A stretch of 64,000 bases of DNA from Candidatus Coprovivens excrementavium (GCA_944363975.1 CALVVU010000005.1:1-64000); one strand, 5' to 3'; numbered from the stretch's first letter, positions 35,694 through 44,408 are shown. Notes: generated from the sequence alone by a model not told the origin. A program made the numbers and translations.

Positions 35694-36545
35694 ATGCATA
35701 ACGAAACATTTTATACAAAAAAAAATATCACTGACTTTAAAATTGCTTTAATAAGTGATATTCATTATTATTCTGATTACAATATCAAAATATTTCAAAA
35801 TATTATTAAACAAATTAAAAAAAATAAACCAGACTATATAACTGTTGCCGGAGATATCCTTGATAATTCAAATACTAATGACTTAACTAAATTAAAAAAT
35901 TTCTTTATTGAATTATCAAATATCTCCCCAACAATCGTTATAACTGGAAATCATGATGAAAAAAAAGGAATAATGCATAATTGGTCATATTATAAAAATA
36001 TCGACTTAATAAAAATGCTAAATAATATCCCTAACGTTTACTTTCTACAAGATAAAAAAATCACAATTAATAATGTGACATTTTATGGTTTTAATCCATC
36101 ATTCCCTTACTATGAAAAAGAATATGAAACATATTCATCATTTTGTAATGAAATATCTAAAATTAATCCTCAACTAGAAGATAAAAACTATAATGTTTTA
36201 TTAATTCATAGTCCCATAAATATTTATAAATATCTTGCTCAAAATAAAAATCATAATTTAAATAAAAGTGATTTAATTCTATCTGGTCATATGCATAATG
36301 GATGTTTACCATTTATCATATCCCATCCTTTAAATAAAATATTTCATACCTCACGAGGATTAATCTCACCAAATCGTACCTTGTTTCCTAAATATGCCCA
36401 AGGTCGCATCTACGAACGAGACGGTTTCGTATATGAAGGAATAACTAAATTAAGTCATTCAACGAAAATGTTTCATTATTTTGATTTCCTTTTTCGTAAA
36501 AGAGTTGAATTTTTAAGTATTAAAAAAGATAAAAGCACTACATAA
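35694..36545 (+). CDS. Calcineurin-like metallophosphoesterase
   Basis: A 283-aa predicted two-metal phosphoesterase. Metal-binding motifs are in order: LISDIHY (~18), VAGDILDNSN (~56), ITGNHDE (~84), LIHSP (~165) and LSGHMHNG (~198). There is no transmembrane helix, unlike many envelope members of this family, so it is probably cytosolic or peripheral. The natural substrate cannot be told from sequence; related proteins act on cyclic nucleotides, UDP-sugars or phospholipids. TAAGGAGG precedes the ATG. It follows the LCP gene by 45 bases across a moderate terminator. Confidence 0.9.
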   Translation: MHNETFYTKKNITDFKIALISDIHYYSDYNIKIFQNIIKQIKKNKPDYITVAGDILDNSNTNDLTKLKNFFIELSNISPTIVITGNHDEKKGIMHNWSYYKNIDLIKMLNNIPNVYFLQDKKITINNVTFYGFNPSFPYYEKEYETYSSFCNEISKINPQLEDKNYNVLLIHSPINIYKYLAQNKNHNLNKSDLILSGHMHNGCLPFIISHPLNKIFHTSRGLISPNRTLFPKYAQGRIYERDGFVYEGITKLSHSTKMFHYFDFLFRKRVEFLSIKKDKSTT

Positions 36546-36558
36546 GTAGTGCTTATTT
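36531..36558. terminator. Bidirectional terminator
   Basis: aagcactac/gtagtgctt, a perfect 9-bp stem between converging genes; it overlaps both 3' ends. Confidence 0.8.
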
Positions 36559-37235
36559 TATTCATATTCAGGATCTAACGTTGGTTGAAAGTCAACAACA
36601 CTCCATCTAATTCCATCCTCTTTACATACTACTAAAGAAGCTTCATCATCATACCCCATATCTGAGTCATAAGTTATCTTAATTTTTACTAAATATCCTT
36701 TTACTTCGTTCTCACCCAACATATAAGTTGTATCTTCTGTAGAAACAACCTCTACATTAGTTACTTCAGGTAATATTTGATCTCTATCACCATAAGTATC
36801 ATCTAATAAAGTAGAATATAAAGTATCCATAACTTTCTTTTCAAACATATCCTTTTTATCAGCATAATAATATTCTAAACCACCAACATCATACTTATTA
36901 ATCTTAGTACTCATAGTATACAAATCTATTGTAAACATCTTAGCTACCTGCGTAGCATATTCTTTTTCATCAACAGTACCGCTAGTTAAAATTTTCTTCA
37001 AGACTTCATATTCTGTTTCAAAATATTTACTATCTTTATCAGTCAATGTATAACCATATTCTGTTAAATTATCTAATTCTTTAACCTCTACTACTTTCTT
37101 TGGCTCATTATTCTTAAAAATATATTTATAGCCCAAGAAAGCTCCTACTCCAACAATTACAATCAAAATAAAGATAAGAATTGCCCTTTTTTTCGCTCTC
37201 TTTTTTTCTTGTTCTGTCTTAATTTTTCGTGCCAC
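36558..37235 (-). CDS. Single-pass membrane protein, unknown function
   Basis: A 225-aa protein with a very basic N-terminus (KKRAKKR), one transmembrane helix (residues ~19-37, ILIFILIVIVGVGAFLGY) and an extracellular alpha/beta domain of about 180 residues with many Tyr, Asp and Thr. I do not recognise the domain. The start codon is GTG 37235, which overlaps the TAG stop of the LTA synthase gene by one base, so the two are translationally coupled. It may assist LtaS or teichoic acid assembly (inference from coupling). Confidence 0.75.
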   Translation of the reverse strand: MARKIKTEQEKKRAKKRAILIFILIVIVGVGAFLGYKYIFKNNEPKKVVEVKELDNLTEYGYTLTDKDSKYFETEYEVLKKILTSGTVDEKEYATQVAKMFTIDLYTMSTKINKYDVGGLEYYYADKKDMFEKKVMDTLYSTLLDDTYGDRDQILPEVTNVEVVSTEDTTYMLGENEVKGYLVKIKITYDSDMGYDDEASLVVCKEDGIRWSVVDFQPTLDPEYE

Positions 37236-39337
37236 TAAGATTCACCACTTTCTTCAATAATAGGAATATTATTTCCCTCTTTAGCAATTAAATCATGAAT
37301 AATTATATCATTAGATACAATTAATCTCTCTTCAGCATAATTTTTTAAATTAGTAATATAATCTTCTTCTATTACAACAGAATTAGTTGAAACATCACCA
37401 CTATCATTACCAATTATCATATAATTTCCAGAAGAATTATTATAATAAACTTTATTTGTTACAAAATTACCATTTGGGAATATAACAACATTATTTTCTC
37501 CAATATCATATATATCATGTCCTAAGGCATATTTATAATCAAAATTCATCATATTACCTAAAGTAGGCATTACATCATACATTCCCATTACATTATCATT
37601 AACTCTCTTTATCTTCTTAGCAACATTCTTATTCTTAGTCCATATTATTAAAGGAGTCTTCCTATTTATTTCATTTGCAAAATTATCATAATTAACATAT
37701 TCAGGATCTCCCTCTTCATAAAGTTCTCCTGTTTCTATATTATAATTAAAATAATACTGATACTCTGCTTTATCTAATTTAGCATCATGATCACCATATA
37801 ATACAAAAACTGTATTATCATAGTATTCACTATTATTTACATAATCAATGAAAGTTCCCAATGCTAAATCAGCATAATGCGCACTAATCAAATAGTTACC
37901 TAACTTAGTACCTTTTAAATAATCATCAGTAATTTGAACTTCCTCACCAGTTTCTTCATCAATTGTTGTATAAGTATTAGTTAAATCTAAAGAACCAAGT
38001 TCATCATATAATTGAGGATTCCAATCAGTAGCTGAGAAAGGTGAATGATTTGATAATTGAATTAATGTTCCCATATAACTAGTATTATTCTTCTCTAATT
38101 CTTCTAATACCGGTTGCATTTGCTCAAAAAACATAGTATCTTTCATACCTAATCCTAAACGATCAGTTTTCTCATCATAAACAAAGAAATCTTGAAAATA
38201 CATATCATCATAACCTAAACTAGGATGCATATTATTTCTATTCCACATTGATGAACCATTAGCATGAGCACTAAAAGTATAGTACCCTTTCTCTTTTAAT
38301 AATTTTGGAATACTTACATAATCTCTATCATAATATTGAACAAACACTGTTCCACTACTAGCTGGCATTAATGAAGTATTTAAAGTAAACTCTGTATCAC
38401 TACTTGTTCCAATACTTATTTGTGGGAAAAAATTACTAAAATACATTCCTTCTTTACTAAGTTTATTTATTGTAGGAGTTACTTCTACTCCATTTACCTG
38501 CATATTTACCAAAAAGTTTTGAATACTTTCCATATGAATAAAAACAATATTCATACCTTCTAATACTCCAGTATATTTATTATCTTTATGTTGCTCTTCA
38601 CTAAATTTTTTACTATAAAAATCTTTAAATTCCTTAGCAGCTTCATCATATCCAAACAAAGAATTAATTTTAGGAGTTAAACTTTGTATTAAATCATTAC
38701 CTTGATATAAAATAATCCCAAATCTTTGCACAATATACTCTCTATTCCACTGCTTAACTAATCTACTTGCATCTGTTCCTGTTATATTAACTAAAGTAAA
38801 AGCTAATATAATAATACCAGCTAAAATTGTTGAAACAAACATTTTCTTACTCTTCTCAATTTTAGTAACAAAATGATAATAACTTCCTCTTTTTAATTTA
38901 GTATGTACTAAATAAAATAAAACTGGAAATATAATATAAATAAAATCAATTACTCTAAATTTTTCAACTACTGAATCTCCTACTTCTCCAACAAGTCCCA
39001 ATTCTGCAATTAAACTAAAAGAAGCAAATGAAGTATAAAAAACATAATATACTGAATTAATAATACACATCAGTGTTATTATTAACAACCAAATAAAATA
39101 ATAATTAAATTGTTTCTTTGGTTTTATAAAATAACCAAAAGCACCTATTATAATAAGTAATGCAAAATCACATATTAAAGGTTTATAATCAAATACATTT
39201 CTAATTGTATAATTTCTAATAACAATAGTTTCTATTAAAGAAAACAAAACAAAAGTTAAAAATAATCTATTAGTAGATAGATATTTCGATATTTTCTTTC
39301 GTGTTTTCTTAAAGATATTTATAATCTTCCTTTTCAA
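37235..39337 (-). CDS. LTA synthase family sulfatase-fold protein
   Basis: A 700-aa membrane enzyme. Five hydrophobic helices occupy residues ~20-195. The extracellular sulfatase-like catalytic domain (~262-640) shows VFIHMESIQNF (metal-binding Glu), GTSSDTEF with the likely nucleophile Thr, HANGSSMWNR and YGDHDAKL. Such enzymes polymerise glycerol-phosphate from phosphatidylglycerol into lipoteichoic acid; some relatives are primases or phosphoethanolamine transferases. The start is TTG 39337 with AAGGG ahead of it, a rarer start codon that may limit expression. It is co-translated with the membrane protein downstream. Confidence 0.9.
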   Translation of the reverse strand: MKRKIINIFKKTRKKISKYLSTNRLFLTFVLFSLIETIVIRNYTIRNVFDYKPLICDFALLIIIGAFGYFIKPKKQFNYYFIWLLIITLMCIINSVYYVFYTSFASFSLIAELGLVGEVGDSVVEKFRVIDFIYIIFPVLFYLVHTKLKRGSYYHFVTKIEKSKKMFVSTILAGIIILAFTLVNITGTDASRLVKQWNREYIVQRFGIILYQGNDLIQSLTPKINSLFGYDEAAKEFKDFYSKKFSEEQHKDNKYTGVLEGMNIVFIHMESIQNFLVNMQVNGVEVTPTINKLSKEGMYFSNFFPQISIGTSSDTEFTLNTSLMPASSGTVFVQYYDRDYVSIPKLLKEKGYYTFSAHANGSSMWNRNNMHPSLGYDDMYFQDFFVYDEKTDRLGLGMKDTMFFEQMQPVLEELEKNNTSYMGTLIQLSNHSPFSATDWNPQLYDELGSLDLTNTYTTIDEETGEEVQITDDYLKGTKLGNYLISAHYADLALGTFIDYVNNSEYYDNTVFVLYGDHDAKLDKAEYQYYFNYNIETGELYEEGDPEYVNYDNFANEINRKTPLIIWTKNKNVAKKIKRVNDNVMGMYDVMPTLGNMMNFDYKYALGHDIYDIGENNVVIFPNGNFVTNKVYYNNSSGNYMIIGNDSGDVSTNSVVIEEDYITNLKNYAEERLIVSNDIIIHDLIAKEGNNIPIIEESGES

Positions 39338-39360
39338 TTAAATCCCTTCTTACAAACCCA

Positions 39361-39390
39361 ATTATACCATATATATACATTATGACACAA
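39361..39390 (-). promoter_or_regulatory. Promoter of the LTA synthase operon
   Basis: Minus strand TTGTGT (39390-39385), an 18-base spacer ending TGG, TATAAT (39366-39361); also an extended -10. Confidence 0.6.
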
Positions 39391-39415
39391 TATCATTAAT
39401 TTTTTTAATTTACAC

Positions 39416-39444
39416 TTGAATTTTCTTTTTATATTTGATATTAT
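39416..39444 (+). promoter_or_regulatory. Promoter of tRNA-Gly
   Basis: TTGAAT (39416-39421), a 17-base spacer, TATTAT (39439-39444), 10 bases before the mature 5' end. Confidence 0.6.
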
Positions 39445-39454
39445 CTATTTACAT

Positions 39455-39529
39455 GCAGGTGTAGTACAACGGTTAGTATGCGACCTTGCCAAGGTTGAGA
39501 TGGCGGTTCGATTCCGCTCACTTGCTCCA
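39455..39529 (+). tRNA. tRNA-Gly (GCC)
   Basis: A full cloverleaf of 75 nt. The acceptor stem is GCAGGTG/CACTTGC with one G-T pair, and CCA is encoded. The anticodon loop TTGCCAA gives GCC. The T arm is GCGGTTCGATTCCGC. It is a single gene between protein operons, with its own promoter and terminator. Confidence 0.95.
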
Positions 39530-39538
39530 TTTGAATAC

Positions 39539-39573
39539 AACTTACGGACTGTAAAAAGTTCGTAAGTTTTTAT
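39539..39573 (+). terminator. Terminator of tRNA-Gly
   Basis: A 12-bp stem (39539-39550/39557-39568) with a 6-base loop and a T-rich tail. It runs up to the stop of the converging gene. Confidence 0.75.
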
Positions 39574-39574
39574 T

Positions 39575-40321
39575 TTATATAATTTTTTTAAAACCATTTC
39601 TACTCCATAACCAAAGAGGTGTATGAATATCTATTGGTTTATATTTTGTATTATTTAACAATTCTTGCCATCTGTCTATAACAATTTGTTGAACATTACT
39701 AGAATTAAATTCATTTTCAGTAATCATCCCCATTTTATAAGTTGCCTTACAAACATGAGTATCTGGAGCAACAGTTAAACATTCAATATTTTTATATTTT
39801 CGATCAGTATATTGATAAATTACATACATCCAATAATTACAAATTTTAGTTCCTGATAAATAAGGAAATTTCTTTTTATTTTCTTTCTGTATAAAATCTC
39901 TAATTTTATTAACATCATTATCTAATTTATCAAATAGTTCTCGTATATCACCATCAAACATTTCTACAAACGTATTACATAATGTTAACCATATTTCAGT
40001 TTGTTTTTGTTTTTGTAGAGCCACTTTATATTTAGTTAAAGCATATTGTACTTCTTCGAAACTCTTTTCTAAACACATTTTAGGATTAAAAACAAACCTT
40101 ATTTCTACATCATTGTACGTTTTCAAAGCACTTTCCCATAATATATAAGAATTTCTTTGATAATTTAATGCCATTGGCAAAGTAAAATATAAATAATTTT
40201 TTAAACTCGATCTTTCAAAATGTGGATTCGCATCTTCAGGCATTACTTCTCCACCAAGTTCACCATTTTTATACATTATAATAAGTTTATCAACTTTATC
40301 TAATATTTCTTTTTTATTCAT
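39575..40321 (-). CDS. Conserved protein, possibly HhH-type DNA glycosylase-like
   Basis: A 248-aa, mostly helical protein. The block GTKICNYWMYVIYQYTD, then VAPDTHVCKATYKMG and the C-terminal DIHTPLWLWSRNGFKKI, resembles the spacing of HhH-GPD glycosylases: a hairpin-type helix, an Asp after a Pro/Gly loop, and a terminal W/L-R motif. I cannot confirm the catalytic Lys/Asp pair, so the assignment is tentative. It follows the DnaQ-like exonuclease gene by 44 bases in one direction, which fits a repair context. GTGAGG lies before ATG 40321; the longer frame from GTG 40333 is less likely. Confidence 0.6.
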   Translation of the reverse strand: MNKKEILDKVDKLIIMYKNGELGGEVMPEDANPHFERSSLKNYLYFTLPMALNYQRNSYILWESALKTYNDVEIRFVFNPKMCLEKSFEEVQYALTKYKVALQKQKQTEIWLTLCNTFVEMFDGDIRELFDKLDNDVNKIRDFIQKENKKKFPYLSGTKICNYWMYVIYQYTDRKYKNIECLTVAPDTHVCKATYKMGMITENEFNSSNVQQIVIDRWQELLNNTKYKPIDIHTPLWLWSRNGFKKII

Positions 40322-40365
40322 AGTAAACCTCACTTAATTTCTTACAACAAAATTATAACAAAAAC

Positions 40366-40938
40366 TTAATTTTTCATTATGTCTTTCATTTTTAATAAAT
40401 CACATAATTTCAAATATACTTGATTAGTTAAAACACAATCATTTAGTGCTCGATGTTCATTTCTTTGTTCAAAATTAAAATAAGATATTAAATCATCTAA
40501 CCTATGCCTTGGTAAAAAAGAAAGTAATCTACGTGAAAGTCTCAATGTATCAACATAATCATTAGATAAATAAATATTTAAATTATCTTTTAAATTATCA
40601 TAAATAAAATTAATATCAAAATTAACATTGTGACCTACAATAATATCATTACCTAAGAATTTTATAAATTCTTTTAATACATAATCAAGATTTTCCCCAT
40701 ATTCTCTCATCATCTCATCAGTTATACCAGTCAAACGTGTCGTAAAATAACCCACTTGACTTACTTTAATTAATTTAGAAAATTCATCTACTACTTTTTT
40801 ATTTTTAATTTTTAAAGCACTTATTTCTAATATTTCTCCATCACGTGAATCAAGAGAAGTAGTTTCAATATCTAAAACAGTATAATTATCTAAATCCTTA
40901 ACTAAACTTTTACCTTTTTTAGTTCTACTATAAATCAT
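40366..40938 (-). CDS. DnaQ-like DEDDh 3'-5' exonuclease
   Basis: A 190-aa stand-alone exonuclease domain of the DnaQ/PolC epsilon type. Exo I is VLDIETTSLD near residue 20, Exo II is VGHNVNFDINFI near residue 99, and Exo III is the HRALNDCVLT block near residue 160. These give the DEDDh metal-binding set. It degrades single-stranded DNA or RNA 3' to 5' and may act in proofreading or repair. It lacks a polymerase or UvrC-like fusion. It lies upstream of the possible glycosylase. The ribosome site is weak (GAAGTGG). Confidence 0.9.
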   Translation of the reverse strand: MIYSRTKKGKSLVKDLDNYTVLDIETTSLDSRDGEILEISALKIKNKKVVDEFSKLIKVSQVGYFTTRLTGITDEMMREYGENLDYVLKEFIKFLGNDIIVGHNVNFDINFIYDNLKDNLNIYLSNDYVDTLRLSRRLLSFLPRHRLDDLISYFNFEQRNEHRALNDCVLTNQVYLKLCDLLKMKDIMKN

Positions 40939-40983
40939 AAATTATTCCACTTCTTTCAAATAATCAAAAAGATTATAACATAT

Positions 40984-41020
40984 AAAAAACTAAAGTTATA
41001 TTATTTACTTTAGTTCTTTT
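40984..41020 (-). terminator. Terminator of the TetR-controlled operon
   Basis: aactaaagt/actttagtt stem after the GNAT stop, followed by a T-run on the minus strand. Confidence 0.7.
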
Positions 41021-41261
41021 TTTCTAATATTTTTTTTGCGTATGAGCAATCAGCAATAACTTGCTTATTTTCCTTTTTAGCGTTCTCTATAACACACTCA
41101 ACAAGTTTTCGAGCAATGCCTTGTCCTTGATATTTAGAATCAACAATAGTATGTACAATATTCCAAATATCTCCTTGAATAATGTAATCACATTCTCCTA
41201 TGATAGTCTGATTATCAAATACAACAGCCCTATTATTCAATTCCTCAAAAAAAATTTTCAT
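41010..41261 (-). CDS. Small GNAT-like N-acetyltransferase
   Basis: An 83-aa minimal acetyltransferase of the YjdJ type. VDSKYQGQGIARKLVECVIENA carries the acetyl-CoA-binding Q-x-x-G-x-A loop, and the C-terminus CSYAKKILEKKN is typical. Its substrate is unknown. The frame opens at ATG 41270, but AAGG, which overlaps the upstream cupin stop, is 9 bases from ATG 41261, so that start is preferred. It is the last gene of the TetR-led operon. Confidence 0.85.
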   Translation of the reverse strand: MKIFFEELNNRAVVFDNQTIIGECDYIIQGDIWNIVHTIVDSKYQGQGIARKLVECVIENAKKENKQVIADCSYAKKILEKKN

Positions 41262-41272
41262 CTTCAACATCC

Positions 41273-41695
41273 TTACAAATTATCATATTCCTCTTCACTA
41301 ACAGCTTCTAACCATTCATTTGATGTATCATCTCCAGGTACTTCAATTGAAATATGTGAAAACCAAGAATCTTTTTTAGCTCCATGCCAATGTTTTACAT
41401 TTGCTGGAATTACAATTACCTTACCTGGTTCCAAACTTACCAGTTCTTTTCCCTCTTCTTGATACCAACCATATCCAGCAGTACAAATTAATATTTGACC
41501 ACCACCATTTGTTGCATGATGAATATGCCAATTATTACGACATCCTGGTTCAAAAGTAACATTTGCTAAGAACAAAGGACTACTTTTATCAACCAATGGA
41601 TTTAGATAACTATTCCCAACAAAATATTGAGCATAAGCTTCATTAAAATTTCCTTTACCAAATACATTCTCTTTTTCAAAATCTTTTTCGTTCAT
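41273..41695 (-). CDS. Cupin-domain protein
   Basis: A 140-aa single cupin. Metal ligands are visible: WHIHHATNGGG (His-x-His near residue 57), then VIPANVKHWHG (His near residue 102). This is the carboxymuconolactone-decarboxylase-associated cupin type often found beside AhpD-like genes, as here. Its reaction is unknown; it may bind metal and act on small oxidised or aldehyde compounds. AAAGGAGA precedes the ATG. It stands between the flavodoxin-like gene and the acetyltransferase gene, 14 bases after the former. Confidence 0.88.
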   Translation of the reverse strand: MNEKDFEKENVFGKGNFNEAYAQYFVGNSYLNPLVDKSSPLFLANVTFEPGCRNNWHIHHATNGGGQILICTAGYGWYQEEGKELVSLEPGKVIVIPANVKHWHGAKKDSWFSHISIEVPGDDTSNEWLEAVSEEEYDNL

Positions 41696-41709
41696 AATCT
41701 TCTCTCCTT

Positions 41710-42243
41710 TTAAATACTTTTACCTAATTTATAGGCTTCTTCCATATATTCTTTTTCCGTACTAGCACCACTATAACCATAGCCTTTTGCAAGTATTGTT
41801 CCAACATTATCTAAATTTAAATAATCAATTAATATCTCAATATGTTTTTCAAAAGCAATCATTACTTGATTATCATTATTCCATGCTGTAGCAATAAAAA
41901 CAGATTTTAATTTTTTACTTTGAATTTGTCCATTTCTAGAATAAAATCTATCAATTGCACTTTTAATTTGCGAAGAAAAACCAAAATAATAAATCGGAGT
42001 TGCTAAAACAATCATATCAGATTCTAAAATAGTATCTAATATTTTAGACATATCATCATTAAAAGTACAAGGTCCATTCATTCCACAACAATCACAACCT
42101 ATACAAGGATGAATCTTTAAAAAAGGAATATCAAATCTTAAAATAGTATTTCCATTTTCTAAAGCACCTCTAATAAACTCATTAACTAAAGTATTAGAAG
42201 TTCCATTTTTATGAGGACTACCAGTTAAAACAACTATTTTCAT
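41710..42243 (-). CDS. Flavodoxin-fold NAD(P)H-dependent FMN reductase
   Basis: A 177-aa flavoprotein of the iron-sulfur-flavoprotein/NADPH-FMN reductase group. The N-terminus VVLTGSPHKNGTSNTL is the FMN phosphate loop. IHPCIGCDCCG has the clustered Cys seen in this group, and ATPIYYFGFSSQIK contacts the flavin. It probably reduces quinones or other small electrophiles. Its ATG shares bases with the TAA stop of the AhpD-like gene (TAATG), so it is translationally coupled. It belongs to the redox operon led by TetR. Confidence 0.9.
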   Translation of the reverse strand: MKIVVLTGSPHKNGTSNTLVNEFIRGALENGNTILRFDIPFLKIHPCIGCDCCGMNGPCTFNDDMSKILDTILESDMIVLATPIYYFGFSSQIKSAIDRFYSRNGQIQSKKLKSVFIATAWNNDNQVMIAFEKHIEILIDYLNLDNVGTILAKGYGYSGASTEKEYMEEAYKLGKSI

Positions 42244-43016
42244 TATTTAGTTACCTCATCAATACATCTTAAAGCATTAAGAGTTCTAGGATAACCAATA
42301 TAAGGTAACAATTGTGTAACTGTTTCAATCAAAAACGCTCTATCATTACCAACATTTAAATTAGCTGCTACATGACCTTTTACTTGAGGCTCACATCCTC
42401 CTAAAGAAATCAACATTGAAAATGTCAATACTTCTCGTGTTTTATTATCAAGATATCCTCTAGTATAATAATCTCCAAAACAATTAGCACTCAAATAATC
42501 TTGAATATGTTTCTCATCTTCCGGAGCACTATTTCTCATCTTATCAATAATATCTGCTCCACATATTTCTTTCTGTTTTTGTAATCCTTTTTCAAATCTA
42601 TCTTCATAAGAAATTTGTTTTCCTCCTGATACAGGTAATTTAACTCCGTTTGCTTCAAGTACTTCATTAGTATCATAAATAATATCAAATACTCTTGCTA
42701 TACCACAATAAGGAACAGCTTGATAGACAATTTCCATAATCTCCTCCGGTGTAATACCAATATTTAAACCAGCAGCTAAAAACACTTTATAACGATCTCT
42801 AGTATTTTGGGCAATCATACTAGCAAGAATTATCATCCATCTTAGTTTTTTATCATAATTACCATGATCATAAACTTCATCAAAAGCAAAATTCAAAAAT
42901 GTTTCTACATATTCTGGATTTGTTTCTGTCATTGGTCTAGTTTCCCCTGCTGGAGCATATTTAACACCTTCAAAAATTTCATCATGATTTCCCAAAGCCT
43001 TTTTTGTAATATTCAT
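42243..43016 (-). CDS. Carboxymuconolactone decarboxylase (AhpD-like) family protein
   Basis: A 257-aa protein with two consecutive AhpD-like helical domains (residues ~45-115 and ~165-250). The first has YQAVPYCGIARVFD with one Cys; the second has ISLGGCEPQVKGHVAANLNVG. A classic CxxC peroxidase pair is not seen, so peroxidase activity is doubtful; gamma-carboxymuconolactone-type chemistry or a scaffold role is possible. It is in the operon with flavodoxin, cupin and cyclophilin-like genes. AGGAGA precedes the ATG. Confidence 0.88.
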   Translation of the reverse strand: MNITKKALGNHDEIFEGVKYAPAGETRPMTETNPEYVETFLNFAFDEVYDHGNYDKKLRWMIILASMIAQNTRDRYKVFLAAGLNIGITPEEIMEIVYQAVPYCGIARVFDIIYDTNEVLEANGVKLPVSGGKQISYEDRFEKGLQKQKEICGADIIDKMRNSAPEDEKHIQDYLSANCFGDYYTRGYLDNKTREVLTFSMLISLGGCEPQVKGHVAANLNVGNDRAFLIETVTQLLPYIGYPRTLNALRCIDEVTK

Positions 43017-43028
43017 CTTTAATTTCTC

Positions 43029-43183
43029 CTATTTATTATCTTTTGATTTTTCTATTAAATAATAAGCAAAATCAACAGTACTATAATATTTAATAGTATC
43101 TAAATTTTCCTTTCATCTTTTAATATTTCAGAATCTATATTAAAATCTTCTTTAAATATAGATTTAGAACTTATTTTTATTTA
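43029..43183 (-). pseudogene. Frameshifted remnant between operon genes
   Basis: Two short open stretches in adjacent frames join into one apparent C-terminus: FKEDFNIDSEILKDER, then after a one-base shift NLDTIKYYSTVDFAYYL, ending at a TAG (43031-43029). There is no start. This looks like the tail of a gene lost from the TetR operon. The family is not recognised. Confidence 0.45.
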
Positions 43184-43708
43184 TCACTCCATTTCTTCAA
43201 CTTTATCTATTGTTATTTTCCCTGATAAATTACTTATTTGATTTTCGTTTTCTATAGCTTTTCCCAGTTCATATAATCCACTAGCTGAACTAAATGAATC
43301 ATAAAACATTACAACATCTCCCCATGGCTCATAATAAGCAAGCACTCCTCTTCCTCCATCATTTGCACGTGGAGTTTCATCAATATTTAATTCATTTGAT
43401 GGATAAAATATTTTTTCATTAGAACTGAAATTTTCTGCTTCAACTGTAAGTGGTAACTGATTATATAAATCATTTGCTGCTACACTATCATTTAACTCAA
43501 ATATTATATTATGACTTCCATCACTAACACTAATCTTCATTCTATTTTCTTTCTCCTCTTCTATCTTATTATCATCATTAATTTCCTCTTCAGTAACTTG
43601 ATTTACATCTTTTTGAAAATCAAGTTCTTTATCATTAATAATAAAATAACTTATACCAATTATAGATATTACTAATACAACTACTAATATACCAATTGTT
43701 TTCTTCAT
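43184..43708 (-). CDS. Cyclophilin-like fold lipoprotein/membrane protein
   Basis: A 174-aa protein with an N-terminal hydrophobic anchor (residues ~4-25, IGILVVVLVISIIGISYFI), an acidic linker and a C-terminal cyclophilin-like barrel of ~115 residues (ISVSDGSHNIIFELNDS, VLAYYEPWGDVVMFYD, YELGKAIE). This family has the cyclophilin fold without proven peptidyl-prolyl isomerase activity and is often linked to flavodoxin-type reductases, as here. It follows the TetR gene by 11 bases. GGAGG precedes the ATG. Confidence 0.88.
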   Translation of the reverse strand: MKKTIGILVVVLVISIIGISYFIINDKELDFQKDVNQVTEEEINDDNKIEEEKENRMKISVSDGSHNIIFELNDSVAANDLYNQLPLTVEAENFSSNEKIFYPSNELNIDETPRANDGGRGVLAYYEPWGDVVMFYDSFSSASGLYELGKAIENENQISNLSGKITIDKVEEME

Positions 43709-43719
43709 TTAATCCTCCA

Positions 43720-44325
43720 CTATCTTAATAACTTTTTAATACCTTTATAGGCAATCTCATAAATAGAATGATATTTATAATCAATATTTGCTTCTTTCAT
43801 TGCTTTTTCTTGTTTTTTAGTTACAACAGCATAAGGATATATTCCAAACATAAAAGGAAAAAAAGAATAAAGAAAATCCATTACTTCATCTTCGCTCATT
43901 TCTTTAAAGAATTTATTTAAACATAATTTTATTGCATGAACAGCATTTCCATAAGCTCTTTTAAATTCAATTAATCTTTCTAATCTACTATTTTCTTCTA
44001 AATCATACATATTCATCGAAAGCAATTTTAATAAACGTTCTTTATTTTCTATTGTATGTGCTAGTGCAATAGCAAATTCTTCTTTCGTTAGTTTTTCATT
44101 TTCTGTTCTTATTTTTTCTATATCAAAATACCATTTTTCATATTCCTTCTGAAATAAAGCTAAAAAAATTTCTTCTTTCGTTTCAAAATAATTATAAATT
44201 GATGGTCTTGAAAAAGATGTCAATTCACTTATTAGTTTTATTGAAATATCTTTGAAATTATATTTTTCATATAATTTTTCACACGCTTTAATAATTTCTT
44301 CTTTTCTTAAATCTGAATGCTCCAT
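43720..44325 (-). CDS. TetR-family transcriptional repressor
   Basis: A 201-aa repressor. The HTH at ~28-48 (FKDISIKLISELTSFSRPSI, then YNYFETKEEIF) is canonical, and the C-terminal ligand-binding helices are divergent. It is the first gene of the redox operon and almost certainly regulates itself through the two TGACA-N3-TGTCA dyads at 44338-44350 and 44378-44390. The first dyad overlaps the longer frame's ATG 44343, while AAGAGGTG stands before ATG 44325, supporting 44325 as the start. The effector is unknown; an electrophile or quinone would fit the reductase neighbours (inference). Confidence 0.92.
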   Translation of the reverse strand: MEHSDLRKEEIIKACEKLYEKYNFKDISIKLISELTSFSRPSIYNYFETKEEIFLALFQKEYEKWYFDIEKIRTENEKLTKEEFAIALAHTIENKERLLKLLSMNMYDLEENSRLERLIEFKRAYGNAVHAIKLCLNKFFKEMSEDEVMDFLYSFFPFMFGIYPYAVVTKKQEKAMKEANIDYKYHSIYEIAYKGIKKLLR

Positions 44326-44337
44326 TTTAACACCTCT

Positions 44338-44350
44338 TGACATTATGTCA
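44338..44350. promoter_or_regulatory. TetR operator 1
   Basis: Perfect dyad TGACATTATGTCA between the transcription start and the TetR start codon. Confidence 0.75.
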
Positions 44351-44362
44351 GTTTATAAAAAT

Positions 44363-44391
44363 ATTATATATTTAATCTGACACGTTGTCAA
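44363..44391 (-). promoter_or_regulatory. Consensus promoter of the TetR redox operon
   Basis: Minus strand TTGACA (44391-44386), exactly 17 bases, TATAAT (44368-44363): a perfect sigma-A promoter. Confidence 0.9.
44378..44390. promoter_or_regulatory. TetR operator 2
   Basis: TGACACGTTGTCA, the same half-sites as operator 1, lying over the -35. The two centres are 40 bp apart. Confidence 0.75.
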
Positions 44392-44408
44392 CACTTTATA
44401 AAATAATA

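Noticed and set aside
35409..35699. Antisense frames over the LCP tail
   Set aside because: They are shadows of the repetitive acidic-tail codons, without start signals.
41061..41462. A 133-codon plus-strand frame
   Set aside because: It lies antisense to the cupin and GNAT genes, has no ribosome site and its composition is that of reversed coding sequence.
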